From Bacteroidota bacterium (GTDB lineage Bacteria; Bacteroidota; Bacteroidia; Chitinophagales; Chitinophagaceae), in NCBI GenBank assembly GCA_013288285.1, contig JABDCE010000004.1, positions 1 to 64,000 on the forward strand: 64,000 nucleotides of DNA, written 5' to 3'. Positions within the stretch are counted from its first letter, which is position 1; each line of letters starts with the position of its first letter. This document shows positions 18,085-27,048 of the stretch, in pieces. The notes under the pieces are model-generated. The model made no database searches. It had not been told where the DNA came from and saw nothing but the letters and a program-made list of their open reading frames with translations. The translations under genes were made by a program, and so were the position numbers.

Positions 18085-19173
18085 GTGGATAAACAACGTA
18101 AAATAATCCATGTAGACATGGATGCGTTTTACGCATCGGTGGAGCAGCGCGATAACCCTGAATACCGGGGTAAGCCGCTGGTAGTCGGAGGCTCGCCCCA
18201 AGGGCGGGGCGGGGTAGTGGCCGCTGCCAGTTATGAAGCCCGCAAATTCGGGATACGGTCTGCCATGCCCTCTAAGAAAGCCCTGGAGCTTTGCCCGGAT
18301 GTACTGTTCGTGAGGCCACGGTTCCCGGAGTATAAAGATGTATCGAAAAAGATTAGGGAGATATTCCATCGCTATACCGACATCATCGAACCTTTGTCGC
18401 TTGATGAGGCCTACCTGGATGTATCTGAAGACAAAATGAAAATTGGTTCTGCTATAGAGATAGCGAGGCAAATAAAAGATGCCATAAAGACAGAACTGAA
18501 ACTGACAGCATCTGCCGGAGTATCCATCAATAAGTTCGTCGCCAAGATCGCTTCTGATATCAACAAGCCGGATGGGCTTACCTTCATTGGTCCCTCGCAA
18601 ATAGAGGAGTTTATGGAGCGCCTGGCTGTAGAGAAATTCTACGGTGTGGGTAAGGTGACGGCAGATAAGATGAAGAAGATGGGATTGCATACTGGTGCTG
18701 ATCTTAAGAATTTAACGGAAGAAGAACTGATATTTAATTTTGGTAAAGCGGGGCGGTTCTACTATGGCATAGTGCGTGGCATTGATGACCGTGAAGTGCA
18801 GCCCGACCGGGAGACCAAATCGCTGGCAGCTGAAGATACTTTTGCCTATGACCTGACCGACCCTGCGGAGATGAATGTGGAGCTCGACAAGATAGCAGCT
18901 ACTGTATGTGACCGCCTGCAGAAGTACAATCTTAAAGGCCGCACGATAACGGTGAAGATCAAGTACAGCGACTTTAAACAGATAACGCGCAGCCGCTCTC
19001 TCGCACAGCCAGTAAACGATGTGGCCACTATTGCCGCCAATGCCAAGAACCTGCTGCTGGCAACAGACCTCACTGATAAAAAAATAAGGCTGCTGGGTAT
19101 CTCGTTATCCAATTTCAGGGAGCAGAAGGAACAGCCCAAAAAGGGAAATGACGCACAGTTAAGCCTGTTCTAA
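18085..19173 (+). CDS. dinB: DNA polymerase IV (Y-family)
   Basis: IIHVDMDAFYASVEQRDNPEYRGKPLVVGG, SLDEAYLDVSEDK; GTG start; C-terminal QLSLF clamp-binding motif. Confidence 0.96.
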   Translation: MDKQRKIIHVDMDAFYASVEQRDNPEYRGKPLVVGGSPQGRGGVVAAASYEARKFGIRSAMPSKKALELCPDVLFVRPRFPEYKDVSKKIREIFHRYTDIIEPLSLDEAYLDVSEDKMKIGSAIEIARQIKDAIKTELKLTASAGVSINKFVAKIASDINKPDGLTFIGPSQIEEFMERLAVEKFYGVGKVTADKMKKMGLHTGADLKNLTEEELIFNFGKAGRFYYGIVRGIDDREVQPDRETKSLAAEDTFAYDLTDPAEMNVELDKIAATVCDRLQKYNLKGRTITVKIKYSDFKQITRSRSLAQPVNDVATIAANAKNLLLATDLTDKKIRLLGISLSNFREQKEQPKKGNDAQLSLF

Positions 19174-19979
19174 CTTTCGATGCTGCATCCAGCAGTGCGC
19201 CTTTCTATGAACCACACACCTAAGTATATAAGTATGGCAGCCAGTGTAATGAGTAATGCCGCCGGCATCTTGCTATACAGACTGTCGAGGTCATAGAGAT
19301 AATTGCCTGCATTATTTACAAAGTGCACAAAAATGCAAGGTAACAGTGAGCGCGTACGGAGGTACAGCCAGCCAAGAAACAAACCCAGGAAAAATGCTTC
19401 AATGCCCTGCCATGGATTGAAATGGATGATGGCGAAAAGGAGCGATGAATAAATGAGTGCCGGTGTAGGCTTGTATGCTTTCAGCAAGCTATCGAGGATG
19501 ATACCCCGGAAAAATATTTCTTCCAATATGGGCGCTGCTACGGAGGTCATCAGGATCATAAAAATATTCGTGGTGCTCATTTCATTAAACAAATGCTCAA
19601 TAAAAGCCGGCATGGGAATTACCGTGATCACCGGAGTTGCCATGATGACAATACAAGCTGCCACTATTACAGCCACCAGGCTGATGCCCGGAGATACCCG
19701 CCTGAACTTCAATCCGGTATAGCCGGTATTTCTTTTCTTCAGTCTGCCGAGCGCAATGGCAATTACCACCAGGAAGGACACGCTATAACAAACCAGGTCG
19801 GCGAGGTATAGCCAATAGGCAGGTATATGAATGCTATTGAGCAGTAACCGGGGTGCGCCGGAGAACAGTTGAGCAAAAAATAACATTACTGTCAGGCCTA
19901 TACACTGTATCAGATCGGGATAATAAGCGCCTGCTTTATTCATTGATCTAAAAGTAGGAATATTTGTGTGTACCGGCAT
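19170..19979 (-). CDS. CPBP-family intramembrane metalloprotease
   Basis: APILEEIFFRGIILDSL (EExxxR), HFNPWQ, FVHFVNNAGNY. Alternative ATG at 19943. Stop codon overlaps the convergent dinB stop. Confidence 0.85.
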   Translation of the reverse strand: MPVHTNIPTFRSMNKAGAYYPDLIQCIGLTVMLFFAQLFSGAPRLLLNSIHIPAYWLYLADLVCYSVSFLVVIAIALGRLKKRNTGYTGLKFRRVSPGISLVAVIVAACIVIMATPVITVIPMPAFIEHLFNEMSTTNIFMILMTSVAAPILEEIFFRGIILDSLLKAYKPTPALIYSSLLFAIIHFNPWQGIEAFFLGLFLGWLYLRTRSLLPCIFVHFVNNAGNYLYDLDSLYSKMPAALLITLAAILIYLGVWFIERRTAGCSIES

Positions 19980-20079
19980 ATTCCTGCAAAAGTGTACATA
20001 TTTACAGCAATCTTTTATTTTTACTGTAAAAAAATCAAGTGATTGATTATCAGTGTATTATTCTGAAAATCCTGAGAAA

Positions 20080-20217
20080 GTGTACACAAAAGTGAACAAA
20101 AACTGTACAAAAACTGTACAAAAAGTGAACAAAAAAAGTGAACCACATACGCAAAAATGCGTCGTCGGCAGGCAAAAATTGTACAAAAACTGAACAGAAA
20201 GTGTACAAAAAGTGAAC
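20080..20217. repeat. 11-bp periodic array of A4-5 + (G/C/T)TG(T/A)AC units
   Basis: Ten hexamers at 20080, 20092, 20103, 20114, 20125, 20138, 20179, 20190, 20201, 20212, mostly 11 bp apart and separated by A-tracts. Confidence 0.85.
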
Positions 20218-20376
20218 ATACCAACGGATAGTCCAGAAAAAACTTTACACCAGGTCAGGCAATTCCTCCTAACAACCGGGAGGTAGAAAATGGCAGTGGT
20301 ATACCACTCTATAATACACAGCAAAAACCCTGCCAGATTTTTTGGCGGTGGCAAAAAGTCGGTTCGGCGGTACCAA

Positions 20377-20787
20377 TCAATCCACTTCGTTATCTCTTAG
20401 TTCCCTGGTCAGTTTGGTGAAGCCAACAACTTCTCCCTGATCATCATGTATGGCGGTAATAAGGATACTGCCCCAGAAGATAGTGCCGTCTCTACGCACA
20501 CGTCTACCCGTATGTTTTGCCCTACCTTCCTTCGCGGCCAGTGCTATCAGTTTTTGAGGAAGCCCAGCCTGCCTGTCATCTGGCATATAAAAAATACTAA
20601 AGTTCTGCCCCAGTATTTCGTCTTGCTTGTATCCTTTTATCTTTTCTACACCTTTATTCCATGTAAGTATGGTGCCATCTACATCAAGTAAAATAATCGC
20701 GTAATCCTGTACTTCTTCAACCATTTTGCGATGCAGGTCTTCCAATCGGTTCTTTTTTTCCACTATCATTATGATCAGACAGGGCAA
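20377..20787 (-). CDS. stand-alone PAS domain protein
   Basis: DYAIILLDVDGTILTWNKGVEKIKGYKQDEILGQNFSIFY...RRDGTIFWGSILITAIHDDQGEVVGFTKLTRELR. Confidence 0.85.
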   Translation of the reverse strand: MPCLIIMIVEKKNRLEDLHRKMVEEVQDYAIILLDVDGTILTWNKGVEKIKGYKQDEILGQNFSIFYMPDDRQAGLPQKLIALAAKEGRAKHTGRRVRRDGTIFWGSILITAIHDDQGEVVGFTKLTRELRDNEVD

Positions 20788-20828
20788 AAACCATGCCGTC
20801 GGACCGCCGGGGTAAATAGAATAAATGC

Positions 20829-20836
20829 TATATTTG
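20829..20836 (+). promoter_or_regulatory. candidate Bacteroidetes -7 element (TAnnTTTG)
   Basis: TATATTTG 28 bp before the ATG at 20864; no convincing -33 element. Confidence 0.35.
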
Positions 20837-20863
20837 TTTTATGCAGGGCTTTAAAAACTATCT

Positions 20864-21571
20864 ATGACATCGAAGGAAATTCTGAAGCAATTAGAAGGCT
20901 TAGGTCAGGACTCCATTAAGAAGGTATTGCTGAAGCACGGCATCAATGAGCCGCTTTATGGCGTGAAGGTGGAGGAACTGAAGAGGATACAAAAGAAAGT
21001 AAAGTTTGATCAAACGCTGGCGATGGAATTATACGCGTCCGGCATTTACGATGCGATGTACCTGGCCGGGCTGATAGCAGAGCCGGAGAAAATGACCGAG
21101 GCAGATCTGCAAAAATGGGTAAAAGGCGCTCATTCAGCCTCGCTATGCAGCTATACTGTGTCGTGGGTAGCCTCAGAAAGCAAGCATGGCATGGCGGTAG
21201 CCATGAAATGGATAGACGCAAAAGAAGAAATGATAGCGAGCGCGGGCTGGGCCACACTGGCTCATATAGCGACCATTACCGACGATAGCGAACTGGATAT
21301 ACCGCTATTGAAGCAACTGCTGGGGCGGGTGGCAAAAAATATACATACCAGCCGTAACCAGGTAAAATCGGCCATGAATGGATTTGTGATAGCGGTAGGC
21401 AGTTATGTGGTACCGCTGAATGAGACTGCAAAGAAAATTGGTGAGAAAACAGGCAAGGTGGCTATAGACGTGGGCGATACGGCATGTAAGGTGCCTTATG
21501 CCCCTGATTATATAGATAAGGCAGTAGGCAGGGGCAGCCTGGGTAAGAAGAAGAAATCTGCGAGGTGTTAG
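20864..21571 (+). CDS. AlkD-like DNA alkylation repair protein
   Basis: KVLLKHGINEPLYGVKVEELKRIQKKV, HEAT-like repeats, SYVVPLNETAKKIGEKTGKVAIDVGDTACKVP. Confidence 0.8.
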   Translation: MTSKEILKQLEGLGQDSIKKVLLKHGINEPLYGVKVEELKRIQKKVKFDQTLAMELYASGIYDAMYLAGLIAEPEKMTEADLQKWVKGAHSASLCSYTVSWVASESKHGMAVAMKWIDAKEEMIASAGWATLAHIATITDDSELDIPLLKQLLGRVAKNIHTSRNQVKSAMNGFVIAVGSYVVPLNETAKKIGEKTGKVAIDVGDTACKVPYAPDYIDKAVGRGSLGKKKKSARC

Positions 21572-21664
21572 CACAGGCCGGTGCATCTGGCCGTTTGGGC
21601 GTATTTCCTGTTTTTCCATCTTAATCCTATCTTTGTCGTTCATTGAAATTTTAGTACTATTTAT

Positions 21665-24061
21665 ATGTCGCAAACAGCTACTGCATCAAAGTCTGCAAGG
21701 TTATCGTTTGAAGAGTTCAAACAGGGGGTGCTGGAAGACTACCGCATGGTGGTTGCCAGCCGGGAGGCAAGCCTTATAGGCCGCCGTGAAGTGCTTACGG
21801 GCAAAGCGAAATTCGGCATTTTCGGAGATGGTAAGGAACTGGCGCAGATAGCAATTGCCAAGTGCTTTAAAGCCGGTGATATACGCAGTGGTTACTACCG
21901 CGACCAGACGCTGATGTTTGCCACAGGCATGAGCGACATTAAGCAATTTTTCGCCCAGTTATATGCCGACATGGATACAGAGCGTGAACCTTCATCGGCA
22001 GGGCGAATGATGAATGGCCACTATGGTACCCGCTGGCTGGATGAGCATGGTGAATGGAAAGACCTGACGAAGGACCCGCAATCGAGCAGCGATATATCGC
22101 CTACAGCCGGGCAGATGGTACGGGCGCTGGGGCTGGCTTATGCCTCTAAGATGTACCGCCATGTAGATGAGTTGCAAACCGGGTTTGAAACGTTTACCAA
22201 TAAAGGCAACGAGGTTGTTTTTTGTACCATAGGCGATGCCTCTACATCAGAGGGTTTGTTTTGGGAGAGCGTAAATGCGGCGGGTGTATTGCAGGTGCCG
22301 CTGGCTATATTTGTTTATGACGATGGTTACGGCATATCTGTGCCGCGTAAGTATCAGACCACTAAGAACTCCATATCTGACGCCCTTGCCGGTATGCAAT
22401 GGGATGATAAGAAAGGAGGCATCAATATTTATACCATAAAGGGATGGGACTATGCATCGCTGGTGCAGCAGATACAGACGGGTATAGCGCGTGTGCGTGA
22501 GGCCCAGGTGCCCGCCATCTTCCACATACAGGAGATGACCCAGCCGCAAGGCCACTCTACATCGGGATCGCATGAGCGGTATAAGAGCAAGGAACGGCTG
22601 GAGTGGGAGAAAGAATGGGACTGTATCGGGCGTATGCGCCTGTTCATACTGGATAACAAAATATCTACCGAAGAAGAAATAGCGGAGGTAGAAGAACATG
22701 CAAAAACCGAAGCGCGCAATGCCAAGCAGCAGGCCTGGGAAGATTTCACAGCGCCTATGAAGGAGCAGGTAGCGCAGGCGACCCGTTTGTGCAACCAGGT
22801 TGTATATGAGGCAGGAGACAGCGCACCTGCCATAGCCGCGCTGGTACAGGAATTGAACCGCATTAAGGAGCCTATACGCAAGGATGTAATGCAGGCTGTG
22901 TACAAGACGCTGAACCTGTGCGCGCACAGCAGCGATGCCGTAAGGGCGTTGCGTAATTTCCACGATAGCATCAGTGCAGACAATAAAGAAAAGTTCTCTT
23001 CGCACTTACACTCGCAGTCGAAATACAGCGCTATGAAAGTGGCCGAGGTACCTGCCGACTTTGGTGACGAGCCACAGGTAATGAATGGCTACGAAGTGCT
23101 CAATAAATTCTTTGATTACACTTTTGCCAACCAGCCCAATGTATTTGCATTTGGTGAAGACCTGGGCAAGATAGGCGATGTGAACCAGGGCTTTGCGGGC
23201 CTGCAGGAAAAGTATGGTGCGCTGCGTATCTGTGATACCGGCATACGCGAAGCTACTATAATAGGGCAGGGCATAGGTATGGCTATGCGCGGCCTGCGCC
23301 CCATAGCGGAGATACAATACCTGGACTACCTGCTCTATGGCTTACAACCATTGAGCGACGATGTGTCCACTATTCAATACCGTACACGCGGCGGACAGAA
23401 GTGCCCGCTGATAGTGCGCACCCGCGGTCACCGGCTGGAGGGGATATGGCACAGCGGCTCGCCTATGGGTATGATACTTAATTCCATTCGCGGTATGTAC
23501 CTGTGTGTGCCCCGCAACATGACACAGGCCGCAGGCATGTATAACACCCTGCTGAAAAGTGATGAGCCGGGACTGGTGATAGAGTGCCTGAACGGTTACC
23601 GCCTGAAAGAAACGCTGCCGCTGAACCTAGGTACTTATACAGTGCCGTTTGGTGTGCCGGAAGTAGTGAAGGAAGGAACAGATGTGACTGTAGTTTCCTA
23701 CGGCTCTACATTGCGTGTGATAGATGAGGCCATCAACCAATACCTGGCGCCGCAGGGCATCAGTTGCGAGGTGATAGATGTGCGCACACTGCTGCCATTT
23801 GATGTGAACCATATGATCGTGGAATCGCTGAAAAAAACCAACCGCATTGTATTCATAGATGAAGACGTGCCGGGCGGCGCGAGTGCTTATATGTTCCAGC
23901 ACGTGATGGAAAAACAAGGCGGCTTCAGGTGGCTCGATGTGGCCCCACGCACCATTACCGCGCAGGCGCATCGTCCTGCATATGCTACCGACGGAGATTA
24001 CTTCTCTAAGCCTAACGCCGAAGATATAGCAGGCGTTATAGCAGAGATGATGCGGGAGTAA
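21665..24061 (+). CDS. fused 2-oxoacid dehydrogenase E1 alpha/beta (TPP-dependent)
   Basis: 798 aa; E1-alpha GDASTSEGLFWESVNAAGVLQVPLAIFVYDDGYGISVP, then E1-beta FAFGEDLGKIGDVNQGFAGLQEKYG. Confidence 0.92.
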   Translation: MSQTATASKSARLSFEEFKQGVLEDYRMVVASREASLIGRREVLTGKAKFGIFGDGKELAQIAIAKCFKAGDIRSGYYRDQTLMFATGMSDIKQFFAQLYADMDTEREPSSAGRMMNGHYGTRWLDEHGEWKDLTKDPQSSSDISPTAGQMVRALGLAYASKMYRHVDELQTGFETFTNKGNEVVFCTIGDASTSEGLFWESVNAAGVLQVPLAIFVYDDGYGISVPRKYQTTKNSISDALAGMQWDDKKGGINIYTIKGWDYASLVQQIQTGIARVREAQVPAIFHIQEMTQPQGHSTSGSHERYKSKERLEWEKEWDCIGRMRLFILDNKISTEEEIAEVEEHAKTEARNAKQQAWEDFTAPMKEQVAQATRLCNQVVYEAGDSAPAIAALVQELNRIKEPIRKDVMQAVYKTLNLCAHSSDAVRALRNFHDSISADNKEKFSSHLHSQSKYSAMKVAEVPADFGDEPQVMNGYEVLNKFFDYTFANQPNVFAFGEDLGKIGDVNQGFAGLQEKYGALRICDTGIREATIIGQGIGMAMRGLRPIAEIQYLDYLLYGLQPLSDDVSTIQYRTRGGQKCPLIVRTRGHRLEGIWHSGSPMGMILNSIRGMYLCVPRNMTQAAGMYNTLLKSDEPGLVIECLNGYRLKETLPLNLGTYTVPFGVPEVVKEGTDVTVVSYGSTLRVIDEAINQYLAPQGISCEVIDVRTLLPFDVNHMIVESLKKTNRIVFIDEDVPGGASAYMFQHVMEKQGGFRWLDVAPRTITAQAHRPAYATDGDYFSKPNAEDIAGVIAEMMRE

Positions 24062-24109
24062 ACCTGCTGTCGATTTACACAATTACTTTAGCTGCAACAA
24101 ACCATATAA

Positions 24110-25798
24110 ATGAAAGACTTCTCAAATGCCATTATAGAGTGCGTGCCCAATTTCAGTGAAGGGAGCAACATGCAGATCATTAAAGCTATTACAGATGAAA
24201 TAGAAAAAGTAGAGGGTGTGCGCCTGCTGGATGTGGATCCCGGCAAAGCCACCAACCGTACAGTGGTTACTTTTGTGGGCCATCCGCATGCTGTTATAGA
24301 GGCTGCTTTTCATGCTATAAAGAAGGCGGGTGAACTGATAGATATGCGCCAGCATACCGGTGAGCATCCGCGTATGGGCGCTACTGATGTATGCCCGCTG
24401 ATACCTATATCGGGTATCACTATGGAGGAAACAGTTGTATTTGCAAAGATGCTGGGCAAGCGGGTAGGAGATGGGCTGGGCATACCTGTGTACCTGTATG
24501 AGTATGCTGCTACTGCAGATTACCGCCGCAACCTGGCTGACATCAGGAGTGGTGAATATGAAGGGTTCAGAGATAAAATAAAACATGCCGACTGGGCGCC
24601 TGATTTTGGCAAGGCAGAATTCAATGAATTCAGCGGAGCTACGGTTATTGGCGCGCGTGACTTTCTTATCGCCTACAACATCAACCTGAATACTACATCT
24701 ACCCGCAGGGCAAATGCAGTAGCGTTTGACATCAGGGAGAAGGGCAGGCAAAAGAAAGATGAAAAAGGTAAGGTGGTGAAGGATGCCAATGGCGATCCGG
24801 TATGGGTACCGGGCCTGCTTAAGAATGTAAAAGCTATTGGCTGGTTCATAGAAGAATATGGCGTAGCGCAGATATCGGTGAACCTCACCAATATGAATAC
24901 CACGCCACTGCATACCTTGTTTGATGTGGCCTGCGAGCGCACAGCCGCACGGGGGATGAGGGTTACCGGTAGCGAACTCGTGGGCATGGTGCCGTTGCAG
25001 GCTTTGCTTGAAGCAGGGAAATATTTTCTGCGCAAACAGCAGCGCAGCACGGGTGTGGGAGAAGCAGAACTGGTGCGGATAGCTATTAAATCATTAGGGC
25101 TGGAAGAACTCGGGCCTTTTGATCCGAAGAAAAAAATAATTGAATACAGCCTGCAGGATAACAACGTTAAAAAACTGGTAGACCTTTCGCTGACAAAGTT
25201 TGCGAGCGAAACAGCGGGCGAAACACCGGCACCCGGCGGCGGCTCTATAGCTGCTTACTGCGGCGTGCTGGGTGCGGCATTGGGTACTATGGTAGCTAAT
25301 CTGTCGGCACACAAAAAAGGCTGGGACGACCGCTGGGAAGAATTCTCTCACCATGCCGATGCGGGCCAGAAGCTGATGAAAGAATTGCTCTTCCTGGTAG
25401 ATGAAGATACGCGCGCCTACAATGTGATCATGAACGCTTACGGACTGCCTAAGAATAATGACGAAGAGAAAGCTGCGCGTAAAGCTGCGATAGATGCGGC
25501 TACGGTCTATGCCATCAAAATTCCGTTCCGCACTATGGAGCTGGCGTTCAGTTCCTTTGCGCTGGCAAAGGCCATGGCAGAGACCGGCAACCCCAACTGC
25601 GCCAGCGATGCAGGCGTGGGCGCACTGTGCGCACGTGCCGCGGTAAAGGGCACTTACCTGAATGTGATCACTAATGCCAAGGGCCTGGATGGCAATGCAG
25701 AAGTGCAGGAAATAATAGCAAAGGCAGAAGTAATGAACGCTGAATGTGATGTGCTGGAGCAGCAGGTGTGGAACATCTCGCTGAGCAAAATGAAGTAG
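24110..25798 (+). CDS. ftcD: bifunctional glutamate formimidoyltransferase / formimidoyltetrahydrofolate cyclodeaminase
   Basis: IIECVPNFSEGSN start; TGEHPRMGATDVCPLIPI; C-terminal cyclodeaminase APGGGSIAAYCGVLGAALGTMV. Confidence 0.95.
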   Translation: MKDFSNAIIECVPNFSEGSNMQIIKAITDEIEKVEGVRLLDVDPGKATNRTVVTFVGHPHAVIEAAFHAIKKAGELIDMRQHTGEHPRMGATDVCPLIPISGITMEETVVFAKMLGKRVGDGLGIPVYLYEYAATADYRRNLADIRSGEYEGFRDKIKHADWAPDFGKAEFNEFSGATVIGARDFLIAYNINLNTTSTRRANAVAFDIREKGRQKKDEKGKVVKDANGDPVWVPGLLKNVKAIGWFIEEYGVAQISVNLTNMNTTPLHTLFDVACERTAARGMRVTGSELVGMVPLQALLEAGKYFLRKQQRSTGVGEAELVRIAIKSLGLEELGPFDPKKKIIEYSLQDNNVKKLVDLSLTKFASETAGETPAPGGGSIAAYCGVLGAALGTMVANLSAHKKGWDDRWEEFSHHADAGQKLMKELLFLVDEDTRAYNVIMNAYGLPKNNDEEKAARKAAIDAATVYAIKIPFRTMELAFSSFALAKAMAETGNPNCASDAGVGALCARAAVKGTYLNVITNAKGLDGNAEVQEIIAKAEVMNAECDVLEQQVWNISLSKMK

Positions 25799-25940
25799 GC
25801 TAGTGTTGCGTTAACCATATTTTGACGTACAGCACGCGATAAATTTTGGCTAAAGCCGAATTAGAAATTCACCGTACCCCGACCTAAAGGCCGGGGCTAT
25901 CAGACAAAATAGACTTGACAGAACACCATACAGTATCCAT

Positions 25941-25979
25941 AAAGAAACAGCCCGCGCAATTTGCGCGGGCTGTTTCTTT
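25941..25979. terminator. bidirectional terminator
   Basis: Perfect 19-bp inverted repeat AAAGAAACAGCCCGCGCAA-T-TTGCGCGGGCTGTTTCTTT between convergent genes. Confidence 0.92.
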
Positions 25980-25997
25980 ATATGATCGTAGGTTGGC

Positions 25998-26432
25998 TTA
26001 CCACCTTGAATACCGGTAGTAGTGGTATTCGTAGTTATGGCCATCCCATCCGTGTTCGTGTTCGTATTCTTTCATGTCAGTTTTCCAGGCTTTCTTGTCC
26101 GCCTTGCGCAACTTCCTTTCTGCTGATTCAGGCCTGTCCTGGTACCAACGCTCCTGTGCTTTGAATTCTTTCTTCTCTCTCTTCAGGTCCTTCCTCCATG
26201 CTTCGTAGCACTTGATATCCTTATCTGTATTACCAGATTCTTTTTCCACAACGGCTACCTTTTTCTCTTCGCGTTTTTCATCGTCATAGCGATCATGATA
26301 GCGGTCGGAATAGTAATGATGGCGTGGGTAGTAATGATCATCATCATAATAGCGCCTGTCCTGTGCAGATACGCTTGCAGTACCAAGTACCATGGTAGAT
26401 AAAAATCCAATAAGGATGTATTGTTTCATCAT
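25998..26432 (-). CDS. small secreted Tyr/His/Asp-rich protein of unknown function
   Basis: Signal peptide MMKQYILIGFLSTMVLGTASVSAQ; RRYYDDDHYYPRHHYYSDRYHDRYDDEKREEKK. Confidence 0.7.
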   Translation of the reverse strand: MMKQYILIGFLSTMVLGTASVSAQDRRYYDDDHYYPRHHYYSDRYHDRYDDEKREEKKVAVVEKESGNTDKDIKCYEAWRKDLKREKKEFKAQERWYQDRPESAERKLRKADKKAWKTDMKEYEHEHGWDGHNYEYHYYRYSRW

Positions 26433-26609
26433 CGTTTTTTTTTCGAAAGTAGAAAGTAATTTTTAAATTTCATAACTATTTTCCCCAATTAAGTATATTT
26501 TTATTCGTAAGGGTCAAAAATGTATGTAACTGATGCGCTGATTATTTTTATTTTGTCATGCCTTTTTAATCTACTGGCATTATTTTTAGTCACATAATTC
26601 TACATAACT

Positions 26610-26969
26610 GTGCAAACCATGATCAGCCAACACGAATTACCGGGATATATAGAAAAGAATCTGCCTGAATTATCAGTAGATAGTACCGGCAGGCAAAATG
26701 TCTACGACATTGTGAAGCAGATGGTGGCGTACACCACCAGCCAGATAGCCCGTCACAACCTCAATGCCGCAAAGCAATGTTTCGCGCTGGCAGGCAAATT
26801 GCATAAGCAGGGAAACTCCTTAATAAAGAACGCTATTGAGAATGTGTATGTGTTCTCTTTTTCTCATGCTTTTTTGTATGATGATGCACTGCGCAGCGAA
26901 ATAACAGAGATACTTCCTCTTTCTTTGTATGAGTTATATAGGAAGCAGGTGATCAATAGCCATTTGTAA
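26610..26969 (+). CDS. hypothetical protein (119 aa)
   Basis: Clean ORF followed by a terminator; no family I can name with confidence. Confidence 0.6.
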   Translation: MQTMISQHELPGYIEKNLPELSVDSTGRQNVYDIVKQMVAYTTSQIARHNLNAAKQCFALAGKLHKQGNSLIKNAIENVYVFSFSHAFLYDDALRSEITEILPLSLYELYRKQVINSHL

Positions 26970-26986
26970 GCAAAGTCATATAATAC

Positions 26987-27027
26987 AAAACCGTCTGAGG
27001 CTTACGCCATCAGACGGTTTTATTGTT
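26987..27027. terminator. bidirectional terminator
   Basis: AAACCGTCTGA-ggcttacgcca-TCAGACGGTTT followed by a T-rich tract, between convergent genes. Confidence 0.85.
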
Positions 27028-27048
27028 TTAGTTGACTAATAGCAAATA

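Noticed and set aside
20080-20217. CRISPR array
   Set aside because: Units are ~11 bp with A-tract separators, no 20-40-bp spacers, and no cas genes nearby.
20295-20308. Perfect 14-bp palindrome AGTGGTATACCACT
   Set aside because: A single copy in an intergenic region; not enough on its own to claim a regulatory site.
20021-20354. Minus-strand ORFs across the 11-bp array
   Set aside because: Translation is F/C/V/L low complexity generated by the repeat; better explained as non-coding.
22247-23005. Minus-strand ORF inside the E1 fusion gene, likewise 24122-24913
   Set aside because: Fully antisense to well-supported genes with clear catalytic motifs.
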